DNA of 64,000 nt from Curvibacter sp. PD_MW3 (lineage in GTDB: Bacteria; Pseudomonadota; Gammaproteobacteria; Burkholderiales; Burkholderiaceae_C). A program made the position numbers and the translations under genes. Shown here piece by piece: positions 51,463 through 59,209 of the stretch; position 1 is the first letter of the stretch; each line of letters begins with the position of its first letter. Where the stretch lies: assembly GCA_002633085.1 (NCBI GenBank), contig NSIV01000005.1, positions 62,001 to 126,000 of the forward strand, written 5' to 3'. Below the pieces are notes generated by a model. That model saw nothing but the letters and a program-made list of their open reading frames with translations, was not told where the DNA came from and made no database searches.

Positions 51463-52473
51463 ATGAAGAAGATCGACGCGCCACCGCAGCGCCTGCTTTC
51501 GCGCCGTGCCATCGTGCAGTCGCTGCCGTCCCTGGGTTTGCTCGGCCTGGCGCCCGGCGCCTGGGCGCAAGGCGCCTACCCGAACCGGCCGCTGCGTGTG
51601 ATCGTGCCGCAGCCGCCGGGGGGAGGTTTCGACTTTGTGGCGCGTGCGCTGGCCGACCGGCTGGGCAAGCTGATGGGCCAGAGTGTGGTGGTGGAGAACA
51701 AGCCCGGCTCCGGCACGCTGGTGGGCACCGACGCCGCAGCCAAGGCCGCGCCCGACGGCTACACCCTGCTGATGGGCTCGGTCTCCAACATCGCACTCAA
51801 CATGGGGCTGTACGACAAGCTGCCCTACGACAGCCTGCGCGACTTCGAGCCGGTGGGGCTGGCGGTGAGCTACAGCTACACGCTGATGGCGCGCAAGGAC
51901 CTGCCGTTCAATTCGCTCAAGGAGGTGGTGGCCTATGCCAAGGCTAACCCGGGCAAGCTGACCTACGCCTCGGCCGGCAACGGCTCGGGCCAGCACGTGC
52001 TGGCGGCGGCGCTGTGGCACCTGGCTGGCGTGAATGTGGTGCACGTGCCCTACCGCGGCGCGCAGGCCGCTTACCAGGATCTGCTGGGCGGCCGGGTCGA
52101 TGTGTTCTTCGATCTTTCGTCCACGGCACGGGCGCAGGTGGATGGCGGCACCGTCAAGACGCTGGCGGTCTCGGGCGCCGAGCGCAACGCCATGCACCCA
52201 ACGGTGCCGACCATCAACGAGAGCGGTGTCGCTCAGCTCGATCTGGAGTCCTGGTTCGGCTACTTCGTGCCGAGCAAGACACCAGCCGACGTGCAGGAAC
52301 GCCTGCGCAGCGAGCTGGCGCGTGTGATTGCCCAGCCCGATCTGCAGGAGACTTTCCGCAAGGCCGGCGGCAAGCCCCTGAGTCTGAATGCGGCCGACAC
52401 CAAGGCCCTGGTCAAGCGTGATGTCGAGCGTTGGACTAAGCTGGTGCGCGACATCGGCATCAAGGCCGAATGA
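51463..52473 (+). CDS. Tripartite tricarboxylate transporter substrate-binding protein (Bug family), copy 3
   Basis: A 336-residue exported binding protein. LLSRRAIVQSLPSLGLLGLAP is a Tat-like signal. Bug motifs: LRVIVPQPPGGGFDFVARAL, VVENKPGSGTLVGTDAAAK and VVHVPYRGAQAAYQDLLGG. It is the third orphan Bug protein of the window and again lies within the catabolic set. No TctAB. Confidence 0.92.
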   Translation: MKKIDAPPQRLLSRRAIVQSLPSLGLLGLAPGAWAQGAYPNRPLRVIVPQPPGGGFDFVARALADRLGKLMGQSVVVENKPGSGTLVGTDAAAKAAPDGYTLLMGSVSNIALNMGLYDKLPYDSLRDFEPVGLAVSYSYTLMARKDLPFNSLKEVVAYAKANPGKLTYASAGNGSGQHVLAAALWHLAGVNVVHVPYRGAQAAYQDLLGGRVDVFFDLSSTARAQVDGGTVKTLAVSGAERNAMHPTVPTINESGVAQLDLESWFGYFVPSKTPADVQERLRSELARVIAQPDLQETFRKAGGKPLSLNAADTKALVKRDVERWTKLVRDIGIKAE

Positions 52474-52511
52474 TCCGGCCACTCGATGGTATTTTTTGAA
52501 AGAGGTAAGTC

Positions 52512-53054
52512 ATGAAAGTTCTTGGCATTTCAGGCAGCCTGCGCAAGGGCTCCTACAACAGCATGGCGCTGCGCGCCGCACAAAAACTGGCGCCCGCCGG
52601 CATGGAGATCTCCATCGCCGACATCTCGCAGATCCCGATGTACAACGACGACGTGCGTGCTGCCGGTGAGCCGGCGGCCGTGACGGCGCTCAAGGCGCAG
52701 GTGCGCGCCGCCGACGCGGTGCTCATCGTCACCCCGGAGTACAACTTTTCCATTCCGGGTGTGCTGAAGAACACACTGGACTGGCTGTCGCGCCCGCCGG
52801 AGCCGCCGTTCGACGGCAAGACGGTGGCCATCATGGGCGCCAGCCCGGGCCCGGTTGGCACGGCGCGTGTGCAGTACCACATGCGCCAGGTGATGGTGTT
52901 CATGAACGCCTTTGTCGTCAACAAGCCCGAGGTGTTCATCAGCAACTGCGCCAGCAAATTCAACGAGCAGGGCGAGTTGATCGACGAGACCACGGCCAAG
53001 TTCATCGGCGAGTTGCTGGTGTCGCTGCAAAAGCTCAAGACCCGGGTGGGATAA
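52512..53054 (+). CDS. NADPH-dependent FMN reductase (ChrR/WrbA-like)
   Basis: A 180-residue flavodoxin-fold reductase. FMN phosphate loop GISGSLRKGSYNSMALR at the N-terminus, VTPEYNFSIPGVLKNTLDWLSRP in the middle and AIMGASPGPVGTARVQ later are the PF03358 signatures. It may reduce quinones, which would keep hydroxyquinol in reduced form, or supply reduced FMN. Start 38 bases after the Bug gene, with AGAGGTAA upstream. Confidence 0.92.
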   Translation: MKVLGISGSLRKGSYNSMALRAAQKLAPAGMEISIADISQIPMYNDDVRAAGEPAAVTALKAQVRAADAVLIVTPEYNFSIPGVLKNTLDWLSRPPEPPFDGKTVAIMGASPGPVGTARVQYHMRQVMVFMNAFVVNKPEVFISNCASKFNEQGELIDETTAKFIGELLVSLQKLKTRVG

Positions 53055-53085
53055 AGACGGTGTTGCGGGCGGCGACAATCGGCGG

Positions 53086-53841
53086 ATGAACTTTCCGCTG
53101 ATCACCGACTGGTATTTTTACGCCGTGGCCGTGCCCGCCGTGCTGTTGCTGGGCATCAGCAAGAGCGGTTTCGGCGCGGGCTTCGGCTCGCTTGCCGTGC
53201 CGCTGATGGCCATGGCGGTGACGGTACCGCAGGCCGCCGCCATCCTGATGCCGGTGCTGCTGGTGATGGACCTGCTGGGCATTGCAGCGCTGCGCAAGGA
53301 ATTCGACAAGCGTCTGCTCAAGTTCCTGCTGCCCTTCGGCCTGCTGGGCACGGTCATCGGCGCGTTGCTGTTCAAGGTGCTGGCTGCCAATATCGTGGCC
53401 GGCATCGTTGGTGGTTTCACGCTGCTGTTCCTGGCGCAACGCCTGCTGTTCCCGCCGCGGGCCGACAGCGCACCGCCGCCGCGCTGGCTGGGTGCCATCC
53501 TCACCACCACCTCGGGTTTCACCAGTTTCGTGGCGCATGCCGGCGGGCCGCCGATCAGTGCCTACGTGATTCCGCTCAAGCTCAAGCCGGTGGTGTTCGC
53601 GGCCACGCTGTCCTTCTTTTTCTTCTTCATTAACCTGTCGAAGTGGATTCCCTACGCCTGGCTGGGCCTGCTGGACTGGCGCAACCTGGCCACCTCGCTG
53701 GTGCTGCTGCCGCTGGCGCCCATCGGCGTGTGGAGCGGTATCTGGCTGGCGCGGCGCATCAACCAGCAGCTGTTCTACCGGCTGATCTACCTCGGGTTGT
53801 TTCTCACCGGCGTCAAGCTGGTGTGGGATGCGTTTCGCTGA
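53086..53841 (+). CDS. TauE/SafE-family membrane permease
   Basis: A 251-residue inner membrane protein with about eight helices in two halves. The GISKSGFGAGFGSLAVPLMA motif and TSGFTSFVAHAGGPPISAYV are characteristic of TauE/SafE, which export sulfite or organic anions. It may export a sulfonated or acidic product of the catabolic set or sulfite from sulfur oxidation. It converges on the kefB/C-like gene, six bases away. Confidence 0.9.
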   Translation: MNFPLITDWYFYAVAVPAVLLLGISKSGFGAGFGSLAVPLMAMAVTVPQAAAILMPVLLVMDLLGIAALRKEFDKRLLKFLLPFGLLGTVIGALLFKVLAANIVAGIVGGFTLLFLAQRLLFPPRADSAPPPRWLGAILTTTSGFTSFVAHAGGPPISAYVIPLKLKPVVFAATLSFFFFFINLSKWIPYAWLGLLDWRNLATSLVLLPLAPIGVWSGIWLARRINQQLFYRLIYLGLFLTGVKLVWDAFR

Positions 53842-53847
53842 CCAGGT

Positions 53848-55704
53848 CTAGGCCTTGTCTTGGCCAGCCTGGCTGGCCTCGGCGCGTTGTGCCCGTTCCT
53901 GCGCCATCTGCTCTTCCAGTTGCTGCCGCCCCTGCTTGATGACGGCAATCAGCTTGCTCTGGTCTTTGTAGTGCGGGCGCATTTTTTCGAACAACTCCCG
54001 GTTGTGCTGGCGGAAACGGTGTGCGGTTTGGCGCACTTCGGCCGGGTCGTGGCCGAGTAGCTCCAGCACGCTGCGGGCACTGCGCAGGCTGGACTCGAAC
54101 AGCTCACGTTCAACCAGTGTCACGCCGTGGTCGCGCAACTTGTGCCAGTGCGTGACATCGCGCGCACGCGCCACGATCTGCAGCTGTGGAAAATGTTTGC
54201 GGGCCAGGTCGACGATCTTGAGCGATTGCTCGGGATCGTCCACCGCCACCACCAGCACCCGGGCGCTGGCGGCACCGGCGATGCGCAACAGGTCGAGCCG
54301 GGTGGCATCGCCATAGAACACGCGGTAGCCGAAACTGCGTGCGGCCTCGATCATGTCGGCATCATGGTCCAGCAGGGTGCAGGGGATGCCCTGCGCCAGC
54401 ATCACGCGGGCAATGATCTGGCCATAGCGGCCAAAGCCGGCAATGAGCACCGGGGCATCCTGGGGCTCCGAGATTTCTGCCATGGTGGGCCCATTGCTGC
54501 GGTTCAGGCGGGGCAGCCAGTAACGGTCGAGCCAGACCAGCAGCAGGGGGCTCACCAGCATGGAGAGGGCGACCGAGCCGATCAGCAGCGAGGCGGTTTC
54601 CGGCGACAGCACCTTGGCACCGGTGGCGGTCTGGAACACCACAAAGGCGAACTCGCCACCCTGCGCGAGCAGCAATGTCAGCACAGGCCGCTCCTGGACG
54701 GGGACCCGCATGAGGGCCGTCAGGCTGTAGATCACCACGCCCTTGATGGCCAGAAAGCCGAGCACGATGGCGGCCATCAAGCCGGGCGAGCGGCGCAGCA
54801 CATCAAAGTCGATGCTCATGCCGACGGCGATGAAGAACAGGCCGAGCAGCAGGCCCTTGAAAGGCTCGATGTCGGTTTCCAGTTCGCGCCGGTATTCGCT
54901 CTCGGCCAGCAGCACGCCGGCCAGAAAGGCGCCCAGTGCCATGGACAGGCCGACCTTCTGCATCAGGGTGGCAATGCTGGCCACCAGCAGCAGCGAGGCG
55001 GCGGTGAAGATTTCCGGCGTCTTGCTGCGCGCGATCCAGCGCAGCAGGGGCCGCAACAGCAGGCGGCCGCCAAGCACGACGCAACCGATCACCAGAATGA
55101 TCTTGAGGGCCGCCCACAACCGGCCCGCGGGGGATACGTCGGAGGCGGCGAACAGCCCGCCATCGCTGCCCAGCAGCGGCAGCAGCGCCAGGATCGGGAT
55201 GGCGGCCACGTCCTGCAGCAGCAGGATGGAAAAGCCGGCCTGCCCGCCGGGGGTGGGCAACAGGTTGCGCTCGTCCATGGTCTGCAGTGCGATGGCCGTG
55301 GACGACAACGCCAAGCCCAGTGCGGCGACCAGCGCCGTTTCCCAGCCGCCCAGCAGCTTGGGAGACGCCAGGCCGAGGGTATACAGCGCCATGAACAGGG
55401 CCGCGCTGCAGGCCAGCATCTGGGCGCTGCCCCAGCCGAAGATGGGGCGGCGCAGGCTCCACAGGCGGCGCGGCTCCAGTTCCAGGCCGATCAGGAACAG
55501 CATCAGCACCACGCCGAATTCGGCGAAGTGCAGGATGTCCTCCACATGGGTGACCAGTCCCAGGCCCCAGGGGCCGATGGCGATGCCTGCCGCCAGGTAG
55601 CCGATGATGGCACCCAAACCGAGGTACTTGCTCAAGGGGACGGCGAAGACGGCGGCGCCGAGGTAAATCAGAGTGCTGCTGAGCCAGCCGGGCGTGTGTT
55701 CCAT
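53848..55704 (-). CDS. KefB/KefC-type monovalent cation:proton antiporter
   Basis: A 618-residue CPA2 antiporter. About twelve N-terminal helices (for example GLGAIIGYLAAGIAIGPWGLG and FAEFGVVLMLFLIGLELEPRRLW) are followed by a cytosolic RCK/TrkA-N domain with VLIAGFGRYGQIIARVMLAQG and TLLDHDADMIEAARSFGYRVFYGDATR. The C-terminal tail is charged. It would export K+ or Na+ under regulation by nucleotides or glutathione adducts. It diverges from the ParA-like gene. Confidence 0.94.
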   Translation of the reverse strand: MEHTPGWLSSTLIYLGAAVFAVPLSKYLGLGAIIGYLAAGIAIGPWGLGLVTHVEDILHFAEFGVVLMLFLIGLELEPRRLWSLRRPIFGWGSAQMLACSAALFMALYTLGLASPKLLGGWETALVAALGLALSSTAIALQTMDERNLLPTPGGQAGFSILLLQDVAAIPILALLPLLGSDGGLFAASDVSPAGRLWAALKIILVIGCVVLGGRLLLRPLLRWIARSKTPEIFTAASLLLVASIATLMQKVGLSMALGAFLAGVLLAESEYRRELETDIEPFKGLLLGLFFIAVGMSIDFDVLRRSPGLMAAIVLGFLAIKGVVIYSLTALMRVPVQERPVLTLLLAQGGEFAFVVFQTATGAKVLSPETASLLIGSVALSMLVSPLLLVWLDRYWLPRLNRSNGPTMAEISEPQDAPVLIAGFGRYGQIIARVMLAQGIPCTLLDHDADMIEAARSFGYRVFYGDATRLDLLRIAGAASARVLVVAVDDPEQSLKIVDLARKHFPQLQIVARARDVTHWHKLRDHGVTLVERELFESSLRSARSVLELLGHDPAEVRQTAHRFRQHNRELFEKMRPHYKDQSKLIAVIKQGRQQLEEQMAQERAQRAEASQAGQDKA

Positions 55705-55750
55705 GGCCCTACGCTAACATAGGGCTCGGTCAGACTTCAAGGAGCACGAG

Positions 55751-56365
55751 ATGCCAGTTGTCGTGGTTGCCAATCCCAAGGGGGGGGTTGGAAAGTCCAC
55801 CCTGTCCACCAATGTGGCGGGGTACTTTGCCAGCAAGGGCCATAAGGTGATGCTGGGTGATGCCGATCGTCAGCAGTCTTCACGCCTGTGGCTGGGCCTG
55901 CGGCCGCCTACGGCGCGCCCGATTGCCACCTGGGACGTGGGCGAGGACCGCTTGGGCAAGCCGCCCAAAGGCACCACCCATGTGGTGCTCGATACCCCCG
56001 GCGGGCTCAAGGGTTCGCACATGAAGGACGTGCTGCGCCATGCCGACAAGGTGATCGTGCCGCTGCAGCCCAGCGTGTTCGACATCTTCGCCACCCGCAC
56101 CTTTCTCGACCAGCTCCAGCAGCACCGCCACCCGGGTTTGCAGATCGGCATTGTCGGCATGCGCGTGGACGGCCGTACCATTGCCGCCGACAAGCTGCGC
56201 GAATTCGTCGACAGCCTGGGCCTGCCGGTGCTGGGCTACCTGCGCGACACGCAGAACTACATCCACCTGGCGGCGCACGGCCTGACCCTGTTCGACGTGG
56301 CGCCCAGCCGGGTGGAGAAGGACCTGGAGCAATGGCAGGGCATCTGCCGCTGGCTCGACGCCTGA
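55751..56365 (+). CDS. Stand-alone ParA/MinD-family ATPase
   Basis: A 204-residue deviant Walker A ATPase: VANPKGGVGKSTLSTNVAGYFASKGHKVML, VVLDTPGGLKGSHM and VPLQPSVFDIFATRTFLDQL. There is no ParB gene and no parS-like repeat near, so it is not a plasmid partition system in this place. Such orphan ParA proteins can position protein clusters or chemoreceptors. An AAGGAGC site precedes the ATG. Confidence 0.9.
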   Translation: MPVVVVANPKGGVGKSTLSTNVAGYFASKGHKVMLGDADRQQSSRLWLGLRPPTARPIATWDVGEDRLGKPPKGTTHVVLDTPGGLKGSHMKDVLRHADKVIVPLQPSVFDIFATRTFLDQLQQHRHPGLQIGIVGMRVDGRTIAADKLREFVDSLGLPVLGYLRDTQNYIHLAAHGLTLFDVAPSRVEKDLEQWQGICRWLDA

Positions 56366-56429
56366 GAACTTGACCCCGCGTCGCACGCATGACAGCCAGC
56401 GCGTGGGTCCCACCGCTACAGTGGTCGGC

Positions 56430-56885
56430 ATGAAAACATTCCAGTCCCTCAAGGAGTTTCCGGCATTGGTGGGCCAGGAGGTCGCGGTCAGCGACTGGCT
56501 CACCATCACGCAGGAGCAGGTCAACCAGTTCGCCCAGGCCACGGGCGACCACCAGTGGATTCACGTCGACGTGGAGAAGGCCAAGGCCGGCCCCTTCGGC
56601 GGCCCGATCGCGCACGGCTTCCTCACGCTGTCGCTGCTGCCGCAGTTCTTTGAGACGACGATGGAGATCGTCGAATCGCGCATGGGCGTGAACTACGGCC
56701 TGAACCGGGTGCGCTTCATGGCGCCGGTGCCGGTGGGCAGCCAGCTGCGTGCGCGCATGAAGCTATTGGCTTGCGATCCGATCGACAACGACGGCATGCA
56801 GATGACCTGGGAAGTCACCATCGAGCGCGAAGGTGCACCGAAGCCGGTGTGCGTGGCTGAATCGATCGCTCGGCGTTATCCCTGA
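56430..56885 (+). CDS. MaoC-like (R)-specific enoyl-CoA hydratase
   Basis: A 151-residue hotdog-fold protein. TITQEQVNQFAQATGDHQWIHVD carries the catalytic Asp and His, and GPIAHGFLTLSLLPQFFE the substrate loop. NYGLNRVRFMAPVPVGSQLRAR completes the fold. It probably hydrates enoyl-CoA esters in fatty acid or polyhydroxyalkanoate metabolism. The track start at 56370 lies outside the family N-terminus; the ATG at 56430 is chosen. Confidence 0.92.
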   Translation: MKTFQSLKEFPALVGQEVAVSDWLTITQEQVNQFAQATGDHQWIHVDVEKAKAGPFGGPIAHGFLTLSLLPQFFETTMEIVESRMGVNYGLNRVRFMAPVPVGSQLRARMKLLACDPIDNDGMQMTWEVTIEREGAPKPVCVAESIARRYP

Positions 56886-56891
56886 GCGGGC

Positions 56892-57359
56892 TTAATCTGC
56901 TTTGAAGCCGTTCTGGCGCCAGGCCTCGAACACCGTTACTGCGACGGCGTTCGACAGGTTGAGGCTGCGCTGACCAGCGCGCATCGGCAGCTTCAGCAGC
57001 TGCGCGGGCGCGAACGCGCCGCGCACGGCTTCTGACAGGCCGCGCGTCTCGGCGCCAAACACCAACCAGTCGCCGGGTTCGAAATGCACGTCATGCACCC
57101 CGCGCGTGCCACGTGTGGTGAGGGCGAACATGCGCTCCGGTCGCGGCTGCTCACTGGCGAGGAAAGCATCCCAGCTGGCGTGGCGCTTGGTGGTGGCGTA
57201 CTCGTGGTAGTCCAGCCCGGCGCGGCGCATGTGCTTGTCGTCCATCGAAAAACCCAGCGGTTCGATCAGGTGCAGGATGCAGCCGGTGTTGGCGGCCAGG
57301 CGGATGACGTTGCCGGTGTTGGGCGGGATCTCGGGTTCGACCAGGACGATATGGAACAT
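56892..57359 (-). CDS. trmL: tRNA (cytidine(34)-2'-O)-methyltransferase TrmL
   Basis: A 155-residue SPOUT methyltransferase that modifies the wobble base of tRNA-Leu. FHIVLVEPEIPPNTGNVIRL is motif 1, LVFGAETRGLSEAVRGAF motif 2 and LPMRAGQRSLNLSNAVAV motif 3 with the trefoil knot. The start is at 57359; the track version adds 26 residues without family similarity. It converges on maoC and follows comF on the same strand after 28 bases. Confidence 0.95.
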   Translation of the reverse strand: MFHIVLVEPEIPPNTGNVIRLAANTGCILHLIEPLGFSMDDKHMRRAGLDYHEYATTKRHASWDAFLASEQPRPERMFALTTRGTRGVHDVHFEPGDWLVFGAETRGLSEAVRGAFAPAQLLKLPMRAGQRSLNLSNAVAVTVFEAWRQNGFKAD

Positions 57360-57387
57360 ACGCCTATTGTCGCTGGCGTTCTTTATT

Positions 57388-58083
57388 TCATTCAGTACGC
57401 GCCAACACCAGCCCGGTGATGTGGGCAGCACCGGCATCGCGCAGGGCTTGCGCCGCAGCGAACAACGAAGCGCCGCTGGTCATGACGTCGTCAACCAGCA
57501 CCACACGCTTGCCACGCACATCGGTCTGGCGCAGCGGGTCGACGGCAAAGGCGCCTTTGACGTTGCGCAGGCGCTCGGCGCGTGGCAGCGAACTTTGCGG
57601 CGGCGTGTCACGGATGCGCAGCAGCAGATCCGGGCGGGCTTTGGCCGGTGCCAGGTGGCGAGCCAGTTCCAGGGCCTGGTTGTAGCCGCGCTGTTGCAGG
57701 CGCTGGCGCGACAGCGGCACGGGCAGGACCAGTTCGGCGGCCTCCAGTGCCGGTTCGACCCAGGGCATGCTGCGCAACAGCCTGGCCAGGGAGGCGGACC
57801 AGCCCGGCATGTCGCCGAATTTGTAGCGCGCGATCAGTTCGCTCCAGGGATAGGCATAGCCGACGGCGGCGAGGCAGGCATCGAGTGGCGGTGGTGACTT
57901 GAGGCAAGCGCCGCAGCGGCTGAGGCCGGCCGGCAGCGGCAGGGCGCAGGTCTGGCAGCGCGGTTGTGGCTGAGCGAAACGGGTCACGCAGCTGTTGCAC
58001 ACCGGCTGGGCCGGCCAGGCATGACAGACCGTGCACTGGCTGGGGAGCGCACTGGACACGGTGTCGAACAGGCGGCGGAACAT
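57388..58083 (-). CDS. comF: ComF-family phosphoribosyltransferase-like protein
   Basis: A 231-residue protein. The N-terminal zinc-binding part has several cysteine pairs (CTVCHAWP, CNSC, CQTCALPLP, CGACLK). The C-terminal phosphoribosyltransferase-like domain ends with KRVVLVDDVMTSGASLFAAA. PVPLSRQRLQQRGYNQALELAR is the ComF signature. ComF is needed for DNA uptake in competent bacteria and may help single-stranded DNA transport. It diverges from the BioC-like gene. Confidence 0.93.
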   Translation of the reverse strand: MFRRLFDTVSSALPSQCTVCHAWPAQPVCNSCVTRFAQPQPRCQTCALPLPAGLSRCGACLKSPPPLDACLAAVGYAYPWSELIARYKFGDMPGWSASLARLLRSMPWVEPALEAAELVLPVPLSRQRLQQRGYNQALELARHLAPAKARPDLLLRIRDTPPQSSLPRAERLRNVKGAFAVDPLRQTDVRGKRVVLVDDVMTSGASLFAAAQALRDAGAAHITGLVLARTE

Positions 58084-58118
58084 GGAGTCAATATACTCGT
58101 GACGCTATTGACCCGACC

Positions 58119-59027
58119 ATGACCACCGAACGCCCTCCCACCATCGATCCCCTGGCTGCTGCACGCTGGCAGCGGTTGCCGCTGCCCACCTCGCCCTGGC
58201 TGCACGAGGAAGTGGTGCGACGCATGGAAGAGCGGCTGGCCTGGATCATGCGGCAACCGCAGACCTGGGTGCACTGGGAGCCGCTGCGTGGTGGCCTGCA
58301 GGCGCAGGCGCTGCTGCAGCGCCGTTACCCGGGTTCAGAGTGTTTTCTGGCTCTGTCCCACAAAGATATTGCGCAAGATGCTATCAAAAAAATAGCTAAA
58401 CCGTGGTGGCATCCGGCGCGCTGGCGCGGCGGGCTGCGCTACGGGGCGGTGCCGCCGCGCGGGGCGGCACAGATGCTGTGGGCCAATATGGCGCTGCACA
58501 TGGCGGCCGATCCGCAGGCGCTGCTGGCGCGCTGGCATGAGGCGCTGGCGGTCGATGGTTTCCTGATGTTCTCCTGCCTCGGGCCCGATACGCTGCGCGA
58601 GTTGCGTACGCTTTACCAAGCACTGGGCTGGCCGGCACCGTCGCATGAATTCACCGACATGCATGACTGGGGCGACATGCTGGTGCAGGCCGGTTTTGCC
58701 GAGCCGGTGATGGACATGGAGCGCATTGAGCTGACGTTCGAGACACCGCAGCGCCTGCTGCAGGAGTTGCGCGAACTGGGGCGCAACCTGCACCCGCAAC
58801 GTTTTGCTGGCCTGCGCGGTCGCGGCTGGCGCGAGCGGCTGGAGGCGGCCCTGATGCAACTGGCCGACCCGGCGCAGGACGGACGGCTGAAGCTGACCTT
58901 CGAGATCATCTACGGCCATGCCTTCAAGCCGCAGCCGCGCATTCCGGTGGCGGCAGAGACGGCATTGTCGCTGGAAGAAATGCGGCAGACATTGCGTCAG
59001 CGCAAACCCAAAGAGCCGAGTCTTTGA
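58119..59027 (+). CDS. BioC-like methyltransferase homologue with a degraded SAM motif
   Basis: A 302-residue protein. The second half matches BioC-type malonyl-ACP O-methyltransferases (LARWHEALAVDGFLMFSCLGPDTLRELR; HEFTDMHDWGDMLVQAGFAEPVMDME). At the place of motif I, normally a glycine-rich DxGxGxG loop, it reads WVHWEPLRGGLQAQALLQ, with no such loop. A GCTATC mini-palindrome is inserted in frame just after (KDIAQDAIKKIAK). It may be a non-enzymatic or altered member. The track start at 57966 is antisense to comF; the ATG at 58119 is chosen. Confidence 0.75.
   Translation: MTTERPPTIDPLAAARWQRLPLPTSPWLHEEVVRRMEERLAWIMRQPQTWVHWEPLRGGLQAQALLQRRYPGSECFLALSHKDIAQDAIKKIAKPWWHPARWRGGLRYGAVPPRGAAQMLWANMALHMAADPQALLARWHEALAVDGFLMFSCLGPDTLRELRTLYQALGWPAPSHEFTDMHDWGDMLVQAGFAEPVMDMERIELTFETPQRLLQELRELGRNLHPQRFAGLRGRGWRERLEAALMQLADPAQDGRLKLTFEIIYGHAFKPQPRIPVAAETALSLEEMRQTLRQRKPKEPSL
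58380..58396. repeat. GCTAT mini-palindrome inside the BioC-like gene
   Basis: GCTAT-CAAAAAA-ATAGC preceded by ATTGCGCAAG. It is translated in frame as part of DIAQDAIKKIAK and is much more AT-rich than the surrounding gene. Confidence 0.65.
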
Positions 59028-59037
59028 TCGAGATCAA
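59024..59037. promoter_or_regulatory. Perfect FNR box before the cytochrome oxidase operon
   Basis: TTGAT-CGAG-ATCAA matches the FNR/ANR consensus exactly. It overlaps the stop of the BioC-like gene and lies 173 bases before coxB. A TACAAT at 59067-59072 may be the -10 box, placing the site about 48 bases before the start of transcription. The remaining intergenic sequence to 59209 shows no gene. Confidence 0.7.
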
Positions 59038-59209
59038 CACCTGCCGGTTGACGCAAAACGCTGGGCTACAATAAGTAGTTGCTGAAATTAGGTTTTCAAC
59101 GGGTGCTTTGCTGCCTGCTGTTTATTGGTAGCGGTCGCATGGGCCAAAAAGCCGCATGTCCGGCAAGCCTGGGCAGTCTTGGATTAATTAAGACATTGAA
59201 GAAGTGAAC

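Noticed and set aside
50764-52482. 572-residue minus-strand ORF under the NTF2-like and Bug genes
   Set aside because: Shadow frame; the plus-strand genes have ribosome sites, signals and family motifs.
54127-55722. 531-residue plus-strand ORF antisense to the kefB/C-like gene
   Set aside because: Low-complexity composition typical of antisense frames in GC-rich DNA; the minus-strand antiporter has all family motifs.
55751-56365. Partition locus or plasmid-derived region
   Set aside because: ParA-like gene only; no parB, no repeated centromere sites, and housekeeping neighbours.
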